Assembly (NCBI RefSeq): GCF_041260665.1
Contig: NZ_JBGCCT010000014.1
Location: 186,001 to 250,000, forward strand
Length of the DNA: 64,000 nt
Origin: Catenulispora sp. GP43
Lineage (GTDB): Bacteria; Actinomycetota; Actinomycetes; Streptomycetales; Catenulisporaceae
Direction of reading: 5' to 3'
This document shows positions 1 through 9,195 of the stretch, piece by piece (position 1 is the stretch's first letter; each line of letters opens with the position of its first letter). A program made the position numbers and the translations under genes. A model generated the notes under the pieces. It worked only from the letters and a program-made list of their open reading frames with translations. It was not told the DNA's origin and did no database searches.

Positions 1-252
1 CTGGTCCTGGTACACGATCGCGGTCGACGTTCCGGCTCGCGCGGGGTTCATGATCGTCGGCCCGCCGGCGGTTCCCAGCGGGATGATCCGGGTCCTGCCA
101 TGCGTCCGGGGCGCGGCTTCCTGGTGCGGTTTGCTGTCGGCCGAGGCTGTGCCGGACGTGAGGACCGATGCCGCTGTCGTGCCGCCGAGTATCTGTAGGA
201 ACCGGCGGCGGTCTGTGCCGATCGTTTCTGCGCCGTTCATGAACTCACCCAT
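1..252 (-). CDS. Tat-exported metallo-beta-lactamase-fold hydrolase (partial, N-terminal part)
   Basis: Only about the first 84 residues are in the window; the gene runs off the left edge. The N-terminus has a twin-arginine pattern (DRRRFLQ) followed by a short hydrophobic stretch ending in AlaSerAla, so export by the Tat pathway is likely. After it comes an LGTAGGP motif and a RAGTSTAIVY segment, typical of the first strands of secreted metallo-beta-lactamase-fold hydrolases; the metal-binding HxHxDH motif would lie outside. The start could be at 252 (overlapping the upstream stop by 8 bases) or the in-frame ATG at 240. The family call rests on a short segment. Confidence 0.6.
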   Translation of the reverse strand, partial: MGEFMNGAETIGTDRRRFLQILGGTTAASVLTSGTASADSKPHQEAAPRTHGRTRIIPLGTAGGPTIMNPARAGTSTAIVYQDQ

Positions 253-547
253 CGCGGCGCGCTCCGCTGACCTTTGAGGACGGCAGCCGTCCCGCCATGG
301 AGGTTCCGGCGAGCGTGTCGCCGTCGATCCGCACGGAGAAGGCCAGGTTCAGCCGCATGGGCTTGGTGATGGCCTGCTTCCAGGTGAGCCGGTCGCCGTC
401 GAGGACGATGTCGTCGAGCCGGACTTCCTCGCCGGCTCCGCGGGCGATGCCGGTCAGCAAACCGTTCTCGCGGCGGAATTCCACCACGGCCTTGATCTTG
501 CCGACGGGGGTCGAGATGGACAGGTCCCAGGTGCCTTCTGCGGACAT
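245..547 (-). CDS. small conserved protein of unknown function (100 aa)
   Basis: This 100-residue protein has no signal peptide or membrane segment. It looks like alternating beta strands rich in Thr, Val and Asp (TWDLSISTPVG, RLTWKQ, DTLAGTS), which suggests a small lipocalin-like or other beta-barrel fold; no catalytic motif is visible. An AGGAAG ribosome site sits about 7 bases before the ATG. It lies 32 bases downstream of the DJ-1/PfpI gene and overlaps the start of the exported hydrolase, so the three are probably one operon. I do not recognise its function. Confidence 0.75.
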   Translation of the reverse strand: MSAEGTWDLSISTPVGKIKAVVEFRRENGLLTGIARGAGEEVRLDDIVLDGDRLTWKQAITKPMRLNLAFSVRIDGDTLAGTSMAGRLPSSKVSGARRDG

Positions 548-579
548 TGTTTGGCTTCCTTCTGGCGGTTCGGATCGGG

Positions 580-1272
580 TCACAGGGCGGCGGGGTGCGG
601 GCCGGTGTCGCGCCAGACGACGCCGCGGCGCTCGTGGGCGAACAGTTCCTCGACGGCGTGCGCGATCCGCGGGCCGACCTCGCGTTCCAGCAGGTACAGG
701 CCCAAGTCCAGGCCCGAGGTGACGCCGGCGCCGGTGACCAGGTCGCCGTCGTCGACGACGCGGGCCGGCACGGCGTGCGCGCCGGTCGCGTCGAGCATGT
801 TCATGCCCTGATGGTGGGTGGTGGCGTGGCGGCCCTCCAGCAGGCCGGCCATGGCCAGGATCAGCGAGCCGCCGCATACGCAGGCCATCACGACCTCGGG
901 GTTGTCCATCGCGGCCGTCAGCAGCGCGGGCAGTCCGGTGGTCAGGGTGCGGCCGAGCAGCACCGGGATGAACTCGTCCGGCCGCCATTCGCCGACGGCG
1001 CCCGCGTCCTGGTCGGGGACCTCTCCGGGCTCGCCGACGCGGCCGGAGGCGCCGGGGACCAGGACCAGGCCGGGGCGGGCCGGGTCGAGGGTGCCGGTGG
1101 CGCGCAGCGGCAGGCCGCCGGTGCCGCTGACCACCTCGCGCGGGCCTTCGGCGGTGACCAGTTCGACGGTCACCGCGCCGCCGGAGGCCATGCCTCCGGC
1201 GTACAGGACCTCGAACGGGGCGATGACGTCGAGCGGGTCGAACCCGTCGAACAAGATGATTTGAGCGTGCAT
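580..1272 (-). CDS. DJ-1/PfpI family protein (isonitrile hydratase-like)
   Basis: The 230-residue protein is a single DJ-1/PfpI domain. It begins with a classic first strand and loop (IILFDGFDPLDV) and has the nucleophile-elbow region ACVCGGS, where Cys131 or Cys133 would be the reactive cysteine, followed by the ATTHHQG segment common in isonitrile-hydratase-like and AraC-associated (GlxA-type) members. There is no DNA-binding domain, so this is a stand-alone enzyme or stress protein. The substrate cannot be told from sequence. It is the first gene of a likely three-gene operon reading left. Confidence 0.85.
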   Translation of the reverse strand: MHAQIILFDGFDPLDVIAPFEVLYAGGMASGGAVTVELVTAEGPREVVSGTGGLPLRATGTLDPARPGLVLVPGASGRVGEPGEVPDQDAGAVGEWRPDEFIPVLLGRTLTTGLPALLTAAMDNPEVVMACVCGGSLILAMAGLLEGRHATTHHQGMNMLDATGAHAVPARVVDDGDLVTGAGVTSGLDLGLYLLEREVGPRIAHAVEELFAHERRGVVWRDTGPHPAAL

Positions 1273-1428
1273 CGAGAGCGTCCTTCAGGAGCTTGACAAA
1301 GCGGCGTTTCGCCGGACGTTCTCGACCGTAGTCAGGGCGGGGTATGTCGCCCCAGTGGCATTTTCGACAAGCTTCGACGGGATAATGACAGCCGTCGATC
1401 AAGGCCGCGTCAGCTCGGGCGCAGCCGC

Positions 1429-3735
1429 TCACCCGAGTCGGTCGATCTCGCTCCTGACGTCTGCGGCCCGCACGTGTTTGCGCGACTGGAAGATCGCGAA
1501 TGACTGCTCCCACACCTGGAGCGCCTGCTGACGGTCGCCCGTCAGGCGGAGCGCGTCTCCGAGGTTGTACAGGACTTCCGCCCGGAGCAGTGGTCGGTCG
1601 TGGAGCTCCGTCAGGGCGAGGGCCTCGCGGTAGGTGGCTATGGCTCGGTCGTACTGGCCGACTCGGGAGTAGGCGTAGGCCAGGCTGTCCAGGGTGCCGG
1701 ATTGGCCCCAGGAGTCACCTGCCTCGTCGAACAGGATCTTCGCCCGGGTGCAGGGCTCGATGGCGGCCGCCGGCTCCCCGAGGTGGGCCAGGCTCCAGCC
1801 GATGAGGTTCAGCGCCTGGGCCAGGTTCGCCTTCGCCAGGCTGTTGGCCGGGATCAGGGACAGTGCCTCACGCACCAGCTTCAGGCAGGCGGCGTAGTCC
1901 TTGCGGTACGAATGCGTGCTCGCGACATCGATGGAGGCGCGCACGGCCATTTCCACGTCGCCGATGGCGTGGAAGATCTCGATGGCCCGCTCGTAGTCGA
2001 CGGCGGAGGTGTCGAATTCGCGCAGGAGCTTGTAGGCCATGCCTCGCGCTCGCAAAGAGAACCCCTGCGCGGAGAGATCCCCGAGTGTCTGGGCCGCGGA
2101 CAGCGCGACGGACTGCACTTCGACGAGCTCGCGAGGGCGGCCGGCGTTGATGCAGCTCCCCACGACCGACCAGGCGAGTTGCCACGCCCCGACCGGTCGG
2201 CTCGTGACGGCTTGGGTGATCAGAGCCCGAAGGGCCGTGAACTCCTCGTCGAACCAGCGCTGTGCGGCACGCGCGTCGGCGAACTCGTCGACCACGTCCG
2301 GTGGGGCGTCCAGCGGCAGCACGAGCGGGTCGCGCGACGGGTACTGGACCATCGCCGCCGAGCACGCGGTGTGAATGTAGTAGTCGAGCAGGCGGTCCGA
2401 CGCCTGCGTCCGTGTCGGTGCGTCGAGCGACTCGCACAGCTCCAGGACGTAGCGGCGCAGCAGGTCGTGCATTTCGTACCGACCGAAGCTGCGCTGCCGC
2501 AGCAGGTGTTCGTCGTGGAGGAGTTCCAGCGCGTCGCGGGCGTCGCTGATCGGTATGCCGGCCAGGGCGGCTGCGGCTTGCACGGTGTAGTCCGGCCCGG
2601 GATGCAGGCCCAGCAGGCGGAAGACCGTCTGGGCCGAGGGCGGCAATCCGTCGAACGACATCGCGAGGACTCGGCGGACGTTGGTCGCGCCGACGGTGAG
2701 TGCGGGCAGTCCGGTGCCCAGACGCTCGGCCAGATCGGCCAGGCTCCACGTCGGCCGCGATCGCAGTCGCGTCGCCGCGAGGGCGACCGCCAGCGGCAGC
2801 GCGCCGCATCGCGCGACGATCTGTTCGGCCGCCTCCGGCTCGGCCCGGACCCTCTCGGCCCCGGCGATCGTCGCCAACAGCGCGACGGCGTCGCGGACCG
2901 GCAGCACGTCCAGGTGCAGTACCACCGCGTCCGGCAGGGCGGCCAGGCTCCGGCGGCTGGTGATCAGCACGACGCACCCGGGCGAGGACGGAATCAGATC
3001 CCGCACCTGCTGCTCGTCGGCGGCGTTGTCCAGCACGACGATCGCGCGCCGCCCGTGCAGCCGGTCGCGGAACATCGCGGCTCGCTCGTCCACCGTCTGC
3101 GGAATCTGCTGCCCCGGCACCTGCAACTGCCGCAGGAACGCCGCGAGCACCTCGGCCGGGTCGGCCGGCGGGTGCTCGGGATCGAATCCACGCAGGTTCA
3201 CGTACAGCTGCGCGTCGGGAAAACGGCCGGCCCGGACCAGGCGGTGCGCGAGGTGGACGGCCAGCTGCGTCTTGCCGACCCCGCCCATGCCCTCGATCGC
3301 CGAGATCACGACGGTCGGCGCCGAGCCCGGGGCGTTCCGGACCGCGGCACCGAGACGGTCCAGCTCGGCAGTCCGACCGGTGAACGTCGCGAGGTCGGCG
3401 GGCAGCTGCCGGAGCACCCCGGACGGGCCGCCGCTCTTGGCCTCCGCGTGGACCCGGACACACGCCCGCCGCCATCGGCCGACCTCGGGCTCGCCGACGT
3501 CGAGCGCTCGGACGATCGCGACCACCAGATCCAGGTTGAGACGCCGCCGCCGGCTCTGGAAGACGTCGGCGATCGTGGACTTCGACAGGTTCTGCGGCGG
3601 GCGCAGCAACGGGCCGGTCCTCCTGGCCAACTCGCGGTACGAAGGCGCCCCCGCCCAGGTGACCAGTTCCCCCAACAGCCTGGTGAACTCGGCCAGATCA
3701 CAGGCCTTACCCGGATCCGGACGTCCTTCGTCCAC
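1429..3735 (-). CDS. HTH / NB-ARC / TPR regulator (AfsR-like ATPase)
   Basis: A STAND-type regulator of about 768 residues from the GTG at 3735. It has an XRE-like helix-turn-helix in the first 90 residues (YRELARRTG...KSTIADVF), an NB-ARC ATPase with P-loop GMGGVGKTQ and Walker B-like RAIVVLDNA, a winged-helix segment, and C-terminal TPR repeats (GQYDRAIATYREAL, LYNLGDALR). Such proteins are AfsR-like activators lacking the SARP output domain. The frame stays open to an ATG at 4116, but the extra 127 residues are Pro/Ala-rich with no domain, while VDEGRPDPGKA at the GTG looks like the usual family N-terminus; I therefore prefer 3735. It diverges from gadB. Confidence 0.85.
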   Translation of the reverse strand: MDEGRPDPGKACDLAEFTRLLGELVTWAGAPSYRELARRTGPLLRPPQNLSKSTIADVFQSRRRRLNLDLVVAIVRALDVGEPEVGRWRRACVRVHAEAKSGGPSGVLRQLPADLATFTGRTAELDRLGAAVRNAPGSAPTVVISAIEGMGGVGKTQLAVHLAHRLVRAGRFPDAQLYVNLRGFDPEHPPADPAEVLAAFLRQLQVPGQQIPQTVDERAAMFRDRLHGRRAIVVLDNAADEQQVRDLIPSSPGCVVLITSRRSLAALPDAVVLHLDVLPVRDAVALLATIAGAERVRAEPEAAEQIVARCGALPLAVALAATRLRSRPTWSLADLAERLGTGLPALTVGATNVRRVLAMSFDGLPPSAQTVFRLLGLHPGPDYTVQAAAALAGIPISDARDALELLHDEHLLRQRSFGRYEMHDLLRRYVLELCESLDAPTRTQASDRLLDYYIHTACSAAMVQYPSRDPLVLPLDAPPDVVDEFADARAAQRWFDEEFTALRALITQAVTSRPVGAWQLAWSVVGSCINAGRPRELVEVQSVALSAAQTLGDLSAQGFSLRARGMAYKLLREFDTSAVDYERAIEIFHAIGDVEMAVRASIDVASTHSYRKDYAACLKLVREALSLIPANSLAKANLAQALNLIGWSLAHLGEPAAAIEPCTRAKILFDEAGDSWGQSGTLDSLAYAYSRVGQYDRAIATYREALALTELHDRPLLRAEVLYNLGDALRLTGDRQQALQVWEQSFAIFQSRKHVRAADVRSEIDRLG

Positions 3736-4148
3736 GCGCCGCCCCCCGTTCTGCCCGATAAGTAAGGACTCTGGTTCAACGTGGCCGGACTCGGCCGGGT
3801 TCCTGGAAGCCGCGGGGTCGTCACGCGAGGCTCTGAGCTGTACGGCAAATGATCCACACGGCGCCGCCGCCACCGCGAGTGCCAGCTCCGGTCCGGGCGG
3901 ACCGGTCGGCGCGTTCGGCAGTGGCGCGTCCTGCTCCAGCTCGGACAGGCTGCTCTCCGGTGCCAGCCAGTCCTGGTTCTCGACGACGTAGACCTGGCGG
4001 ATTCCCGATCGATGCGGTGATCCGATGAGCCGTCCGAGCCATCGGGAAAACGGCTGGTCGATACGATTTTCACCTAAATGCCGAGATTCGTCACCCGGTG
4101 TGGGGGTAGCGCCCAAGGTGTTGACACCTGACGGAAGGAGGCGGGCTG
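3736..4148. other. divergent intergenic region between the NB-ARC regulator and gadB
   Basis: This stretch of 413 bases holds no convincing gene. The regulator frame remains open through most of it, but the encoded residues are compositionally biased. The gadB-proximal end has a GGTGTTGACACC palindrome and a strong ribosome site. Both divergent promoters must lie here; I could not place their -35 and -10 boxes reliably. Confidence 0.5.
4117..4128. promoter_or_regulatory. short palindrome just upstream of gadB
   Basis: GGTGTTGACACC has perfect 5-base arms around a TG centre and ends 6 bases before the GGAAGGAGG ribosome site of gadB. It could be a repressor site or lie in the untranslated leader. 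No factor is known to me for this exact sequence. Confidence 0.3.
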
Positions 4149-5540
4149 GTGGCTGCCCTGCACGAGGTCGACACCGACGACGCGGATGCCATTGAGGACT
4201 GCTACAGCACGGCGCTGGCCAGTCGCGACCTTCCCAAGAAGCGGATGCCGGAGCACCCGTCGCCGGCGAACTCAGTGCGCGACCTCATCCTGGACGAGCT
4301 CGCCCTCGACGGGAACGCGTCGCAGAACCTGGCGACCTTCTGTTCGACGTTCCTGGACCACGAGGCGCACGAGCTGATGGCCGTGTGCATCGACAAGAAC
4401 ATGGTCGACAAGGACGAGTACCCGCAGACCGCGGAGATCGAGAACCGGTGCGTGCACATCCTCGCCGACCTGTGGAACGCGCCGCCCGGACCGACCACCG
4501 GCACCTCGACGACCGGGTCCTCCGAGGCCGCGATGCTCGCCGGGCTCGCGCTGAAGTGGCGCTGGCGCGCGGCGCGCAAGGCCGCCGGCAAACCCGCGGA
4601 CCGGCCGAACCTGGTGTGCGGGCCGGTGCAGGTGTGCTGGGAGAAGTTCGCGCGGTACTTCGACGTCGAGCTGCGCCAGATCCCAGTCCTGCCCGACGCC
4701 ACCGGGCTGCGGCCGGAGCAGCTGCGCGCGGCGGTCGACGAGAACACGATCGGCGTCGTGGGCATCCTCGGGGTGACCTACACCTGCGACTACGAGCCGA
4801 TCAAGGAGCTCGCCGCCGAGCTCGACGCGATCCAGAAGGACACCGGCCTGGACATCCCGCTGCACGTGGACGCGGCCAGCGGGGGGTTCGTCGCGCCGTT
4901 CCTGCAGCCGGACCTGTGGTGGGACTTCCGGGTCCCGCGCGTGGCCTCGATCAACGCCTCGGGCCACAAGTACGGCATGGCGCCGCTGGGCGTGGGCTGG
5001 GTGGTGTGGCGCTCCCCGGAGCTGCTGCCGGAGGACCTGGTGTTCCGGGTGAGCTACCTCGGCGGGAACATGCCCACGCTGGCGCTGAACTTCTCCCGGC
5101 CCGGCGGCCAGGTCATCGCGCAGTACTTCAACTTCCTGCGCTACGGCCGGGAGGGCTTCACGAAGATCTACGAGATCGCCTCGGAGGCCGGGCAGGCCTT
5201 GGGGCGCCGGGTCGCGCAGATGGGCCCGTTCGAGCTCGTGTACGACGGCAAGGACGCCCTGCCGGCGGTGAGCTGGAAGCTGAAGGACCCGGACAACGCC
5301 GGCTTCACGCTCTACGACCTGACCGACCGGCTGCGCACGCGGGGCTGGCAGGTCCCGGCGTACCCGCTGCCGGCGGACCGCCAGGAGACCGTGATCCAGC
5401 GCGTCCTCGTCCGGCACGGGATCGGCCACGACAAGCTGGCGCTTCTCGCCGACGACATCGAGCGCGAGGTCAAGCGGCTCCAGGAGGCGGATCAGCAGGG
5501 GACGTCGGTGGCGCCGCAGGAGACCGGGTTCCATCACTGA
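4149..5540 (+). CDS. gadB: glutamate decarboxylase
   Basis: This PLP enzyme converts glutamate to GABA and CO2, consuming a cytoplasmic proton. The 463-residue length matches bacterial GadB. Clear landmarks are the substrate/PLP segment TSTTGSSEAAMLAG, the HVDAASGG aspartate that contacts the pyridine nitrogen, and the Schiff-base lysine in ASGHKYG (Lys274). Translation starts at GTG after GGAAGGAGG. It overlaps the convergent membrane-protein gene by 7 bases. No GadC antiporter is nearby, but a ClC transporter follows 1.6 kb downstream, which fits an acid-resistance role. Assignment is secure; the physiological role is inferred. Confidence 0.97.
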   Translation: MAALHEVDTDDADAIEDCYSTALASRDLPKKRMPEHPSPANSVRDLILDELALDGNASQNLATFCSTFLDHEAHELMAVCIDKNMVDKDEYPQTAEIENRCVHILADLWNAPPGPTTGTSTTGSSEAAMLAGLALKWRWRAARKAAGKPADRPNLVCGPVQVCWEKFARYFDVELRQIPVLPDATGLRPEQLRAAVDENTIGVVGILGVTYTCDYEPIKELAAELDAIQKDTGLDIPLHVDAASGGFVAPFLQPDLWWDFRVPRVASINASGHKYGMAPLGVGWVVWRSPELLPEDLVFRVSYLGGNMPTLALNFSRPGGQVIAQYFNFLRYGREGFTKIYEIASEAGQALGRRVAQMGPFELVYDGKDALPAVSWKLKDPDNAGFTLYDLTDRLRTRGWQVPAYPLPADRQETVIQRVLVRHGIGHDKLALLADDIEREVKRLQEADQQGTSVAPQETGFHH

Positions 5541-6304
5541 GACTGCGACCGTGACGCGCCCTCGGTGTCGTTCCGCTCCACCAGGAGCAGGACGGCGCCG
5601 AGGAGGAACAGCACCGCGCCGATCAGCGTCCCGAGGTTGGCGACCGGGGAGCTGAGCAGGTCGGCCGTCCCGGGCTGCACGAACGCGGCGGCCGCCGACA
5701 CGCCGAAGGCGACCGAGCCGGCCAGGTTCGCCAGCGTGATCCACCACGCGACCGACCGGGGCCGCCACGCGAACCATCCGTGGCAGGCCTCGTACCAGGC
5801 CAGCGTGCTGGCCACGAGGAAGCAGACCGAGCCCACCGCGTCCGGCCGCCAGACGTGGCGCCGGTACAGGTCCGAGCCGATGGTCGCGCCGACGGCCAGC
5901 CCGGTGCTGACGTTGAACGCCAGCGTCCCGACCGACTGCCAGGCCGTGGCCTGCCAGTCGACGCGGCCCGGCAGCCAGACCAGGACGCGGCGCCCGTGGC
6001 GCGGGCCGGCCGGGGCCGCGTCGACCGCTTCCCGGTACTGCAGGAAGCCGGCCGAGGTGAAGAAGACCGACCCGGCGAAGAACGTCAGCCCGTCGGCCCG
6101 CAGGCCCACCGCGTTCGCGTAGGCGGGCAGGACGCCGAGGGCGAACAGCGCCGACCCGATCGCGAACAGGACGCCGATCCACCAGCTCCGGTCGCGCGGG
6201 GCCCACCAGGTCTCACGGCCGGCCGGGGCCGGCCTCTGGTGTTTGCGGCGCCAGCGGGAGTCCCGTTTCGGGCGGCCTTTCTCCGCGTCGGTGTTCATCA
6301 TCAT
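5534..6304 (-). CDS. polytopic membrane protein, YrhK-like organisation (unknown function)
   Basis: The 256-residue protein has a basic, soluble N-terminus of about 35 residues followed by roughly six hydrophobic segments (WIGVLFAIGSALFALG, LTFFAGSVFFTSAGFLQY, VGSVCFLVASTLAWYE, ANLAGSVAFGVSAAAAF and a C-terminal GTLIGAVLFLLGAVLLL). The repeated GSvxF...A pattern resembles YrhK-type domains, but that is a weak match. An AAAGGTG ribosome site precedes three consecutive ATG codons; the first was used. It faces gadB tail to tail with a 7-base overlap. Function unknown. Confidence 0.75.
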   Translation of the reverse strand: MMMNTDAEKGRPKRDSRWRRKHQRPAPAGRETWWAPRDRSWWIGVLFAIGSALFALGVLPAYANAVGLRADGLTFFAGSVFFTSAGFLQYREAVDAAPAGPRHGRRVLVWLPGRVDWQATAWQSVGTLAFNVSTGLAVGATIGSDLYRRHVWRPDAVGSVCFLVASTLAWYEACHGWFAWRPRSVAWWITLANLAGSVAFGVSAAAAFVQPGTADLLSSPVANLGTLIGAVLFLLGAVLLLVERNDTEGASRSQSQ

Positions 6305-6416
6305 GAATCACACCTTTTATTCAGGCCGATCGCACGCCGGCGGCCATTCGGTCGACGCCGCGTTCACCTGGTCGGAGCAATGAGGCCCTTCTGGTGGTTT
6401 GTCCGTCCGGCGAAGT

Positions 6417-7073
6417 GTGAACACGATCATCATGCTCTGGGAGGCGATCCCATCGGCGGTGGCCGCCGCGTTCTCGCCGTCGACGCTGCTGATCGTCGCC
6501 GGTCTACTGGGCATGAAGCATCCGCTGCGCAACGCCGTGATCTTCCTGATCACGGCGGCCGCGGTCACCCTCGCTGTCGGCTTCGCCGTGGTGGAGGTGT
6601 TGACGAACACCAGCGTGGACGACAGCAGCAAGCACCCCACGGTGCCGCCGGCCATCGACCTGGTCATCGGACTGGTCATCCTCGCGTTCGGGCTGTACGT
6701 GGCCCGCCGCAAGCCCCGCGCGAAGAAGGACAAGAAGAAGCCCGAGGAGCGCGAGATGCGGCTTCTCGTGGTCGTCGGGCTGGGCATGGTGCTGGGATCG
6801 CCGTCCCCGCTGTATCTGGCCTCTTTGCACTCGGTCGCCAAGGGCAACCCCGGCGCGGCCGCCGTGGTGTTCGACGTGATCCTGCTCGCGGTGATCGTGC
6901 TGTTGATGGCCTGGCTGCCGATCGTGTACTACGCGATCGCCCCGGAGCGTGCCGCCGCGGCCCTGCGGGCGGTCAACGAGTGGCTCGCGCGGCACGGTCG
7001 GGTGATCGGCTTGAGCGCGGCCGCGATCGTGGGCACGTACTTCGTCATCCACGGGATCGTCGGACTGGCGTAG
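6417..7073 (+). CDS. GAP/Sap family membrane protein
   Basis: A polytopic protein of about 218 residues with six predicted membrane helices split by a central lysine-rich cytoplasmic loop (KPRAKKDKKKPEER). This layout, with the opening AFSPSTLLIVAGLLG and the GSPSPLYLASL motif in the second half, is that of the GAP family (glycopeptidolipid- and sulfolipid-addressing proteins), LysE-superfamily transporters involved in moving lipids or small solutes. No good ribosome site is visible; GTG 6417 was chosen, ATG 6432 is possible. It lies 36 bases before the ClC gene in the same direction. Confidence 0.75.
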   Translation: MNTIIMLWEAIPSAVAAAFSPSTLLIVAGLLGMKHPLRNAVIFLITAAAVTLAVGFAVVEVLTNTSVDDSSKHPTVPPAIDLVIGLVILAFGLYVARRKPRAKKDKKKPEEREMRLLVVVGLGMVLGSPSPLYLASLHSVAKGNPGAAAVVFDVILLAVIVLLMAWLPIVYYAIAPERAAAALRAVNEWLARHGRVIGLSAAAIVGTYFVIHGIVGLA

Positions 7074-7109
7074 CGTCCAATGCCCGCATTCGGACACTAA
7101 CATGCGCTT

Positions 7110-8453
7110 ATGACCGATTCGGCCGCCTCGGCGCCAGCGCCCTCCCCGGATCCAGCCGCCATGCTGAAGTCCCGCGCCTACGTGGCGCTGCTGGTGCTGG
7201 CCGCCGCCGTCGGGGTCGTGGTGTCCACCGTGGCCTACTTCTACCTCAAGGCGGTCTCCTCGGCCCAGACCGCCGTCTTCACGGATCTGCCCGAGGACCT
7301 GGGGTGGTCCAAGGCCCCGGTGTGGTGGCCGCTGGTCCCGCTCTTCGTCGCCGGCGTGGTCGTCGCGTGCAGCATCAGGTTCCTGCCGGGGACCTCCGGC
7401 CACAAGCCCGCCGAGGGGTTCAAGGCCTCCGGTGGGGTCCAGCCGTCCGACCTCGCCGGCATCGTCCTGGCCTCGTTCGCCACCCTCGCGCTCGGCGCGG
7501 TGCTCGGCCCGGAGGCGCCGTTGATCGCCATCGGCGGCGGGCTCGGCGGCTTGTCGGTGCGTCTGCTCAAGCGGGACGCCCCGGCCAGCGCGATCGCCGC
7601 CATCTCCGCTGCCGGGGCCTTCGCCGCGATCGCCACCCTGCTGGGGTCGCCGGTCATCGGCGCGTTCCTGCTCATGGAGACGGCCGGGCTCGGCGGCCCC
7701 ATGCTGGGCGTGGTCCTGGTGCCGGGCCTGCTCGCGGCCGGCGTCGGCGCGCTGATCTTCGTGGGACTGGACGACTGGACCGGGTACGGCACGTTCAGCC
7801 TGAGCATCCCCGGCGCCCCCGCCTTCACCACGCCCACCGGCTACGAGCTGCTGTGGGCGCTGGTCATCGGCCTGGCGGCCGCGCTGGCCGGCACCATCGT
7901 CCGCCACGCCGCCCTGTGGCTGCAACCGCAGGTCGAGCGGCGCATGATCACTCTCATGCCGCTGGTCGGCCTGGCCGTGGCCGGCTGCGCGATCGCCTTC
8001 GCCGAGAGCACCGGCCGCGGTACCTCCGAAGTGCTGTTCTCCGGTCAGACGGCCCTGCCCGCGCTGATCCACGACGCGGCCGGCTGGACGGCCGGTGCGC
8101 TGGTGCTGCTGGTGCTGTTCAAGGCGGCGGCCTATGCCCTCTCGCTCAGCTGCTTCCGCGGCGGCCCGATCTTCCCGAGCCTGTTCATCGGTGCCGCCGG
8201 CGGGATCGCGCTGTCCCATCTGCCCGGCCTGCCGATGGTCGCCGGCGCGGCCATGGGCATCGGTGCCTTGGCGGTGGCGATGCTCGGGCTGCCGATGACG
8301 TCGGTCCTGTTGCCGGCCCTGCTGTTCCCCTCCGATGCCTTGGCGCTGACCCCGCTGGTGATCGTCGCAGTGGTGGTCTCGTACGTGCTCAGCGCGAGGA
8401 TCGGTCCGAAGCCGGTCGCCGAGCCGGACGCTGTCAGGACGCGGGAAGAGTGA
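7110..8453 (+). CDS. ClC-type chloride channel or H+/Cl- antiporter
   Basis: The 447-residue integral membrane protein carries ClC signatures: GTSGHKPAEGF near the first selectivity-filter helix, and GAVLGPEAPLIAIG, equivalent to the GREGP motif whose glutamate gates transport. A late segment (SLSCFRGGPIFPSLFIGA) matches the third conserved region. E. coli ClC proteins act as electrical shunts in decarboxylase-dependent acid resistance, so position near gadB is suggestive. Translation starts close to an upstream CTAACAT box, with no clear ribosome site. Whether it is a channel or antiporter cannot be decided here. Confidence 0.9.
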   Translation: MTDSAASAPAPSPDPAAMLKSRAYVALLVLAAAVGVVVSTVAYFYLKAVSSAQTAVFTDLPEDLGWSKAPVWWPLVPLFVAGVVVACSIRFLPGTSGHKPAEGFKASGGVQPSDLAGIVLASFATLALGAVLGPEAPLIAIGGGLGGLSVRLLKRDAPASAIAAISAAGAFAAIATLLGSPVIGAFLLMETAGLGGPMLGVVLVPGLLAAGVGALIFVGLDDWTGYGTFSLSIPGAPAFTTPTGYELLWALVIGLAAALAGTIVRHAALWLQPQVERRMITLMPLVGLAVAGCAIAFAESTGRGTSEVLFSGQTALPALIHDAAGWTAGALVLLVLFKAAAYALSLSCFRGGPIFPSLFIGAAGGIALSHLPGLPMVAGAAMGIGALAVAMLGLPMTSVLLPALLFPSDALALTPLVIVAVVVSYVLSARIGPKPVAEPDAVRTREE

Positions 8454-8524
8454 GCGCCTACGCTGGTGTTGTACGAGGTGACACTTGAAAGCCCGTACTG
8501 ACCAGCTAAGGAAGAGGAATAGCG

Positions 8525-9031
8525 ATGGCCACCGAGAAGGCGATTCTCGCCGGAGGCTGCTTCTGGGGTATGGAGGAGCTCCTCCGCCGCGAGCCCGGCG
8601 TCGTGTCCACCCGTGTCGGCTACTCCGGCGGAGACACGCCGAACGCCACCTACCGTAACCACGGTGACCACGCGGAGTCGATCGAGATCGTCTACGACCC
8701 GGAGCAGACCGACTACCGGGCCCTGCTGGAGTTCTTCTTCCAGATCCACGACCCGTCGACGGTGGACCGCCAGGGCAACGACCTGGGGCGCAGCTACCGG
8801 TCCGCGATCTTCTACCTGAACGACGAGCAGAAGCGCGTGGCCGAGGACACGATCGCGGACGTCGACGCCTCCGGCCTGTGGCCGGGCAAGGTCGTCACCG
8901 AGGTCACCCCGGCGGGCGACTTCTGGGAGGCCGAGCCGGAGCACCAGGACTACCTGCAGAAGTACCCGAACGGGTACACCTGCCACTACCCGCGTCCGAA
9001 CTGGAAGCTGCCGCGGCGGGCCGCTCAGTAG
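8525..9031 (+). CDS. msrA: peptide methionine-S-sulfoxide reductase
   Basis: MsrA reduces methionine-S-sulfoxide in proteins. The 168-residue protein has the catalytic GCFWGMEE motif with Cys12, then GYSGG, and the conserved HDPS and YRSAIFY segments. The C-terminus lacks the extra resolving cysteines near the end; the only other cysteine is in YTCHYP. A good AAGGAAGAGG ribosome site precedes the ATG, and a strong terminator follows the stop. It is probably transcribed alone or by readthrough from the ClC gene. Confidence 0.97.
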   Translation: MATEKAILAGGCFWGMEELLRREPGVVSTRVGYSGGDTPNATYRNHGDHAESIEIVYDPEQTDYRALLEFFFQIHDPSTVDRQGNDLGRSYRSAIFYLNDEQKRVAEDTIADVDASGLWPGKVVTEVTPAGDFWEAEPEHQDYLQKYPNGYTCHYPRPNWKLPRRAAQ

Positions 9032-9047
9032 GACTGCTTTTCCGCGA

Positions 9048-9087
9048 AAGGGTCGGCGACGGACTACCGTCGCCGGCCCTTCTTTTT
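9048..9087 (+). terminator. intrinsic terminator after msrA
   Basis: A 15-base stem (9048-9062 with 9067-9081, a single G-T wobble) closes a 4-base loop and is followed by CTTTTTG. It separates msrA from the injection-system operon. Confidence 0.85.
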
Positions 9088-9195
9088 GCGTCATCGCGCA
9101 CCGGAGACTGCCTACTCGGCGTCCTCGGTGCGCACGTGGGGCGTTCCCGGCTCAAGGAGACTGATCGTCGCCGACCCCCATAAGAAGGAGGGACA

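Noticed and set aside
3736-4116. N-terminal extension of the NB-ARC regulator to ATG 4116
   Set aside because: The added 127 residues are biased and have no domain, while the GTG at 3735 gives the typical family N-terminus.
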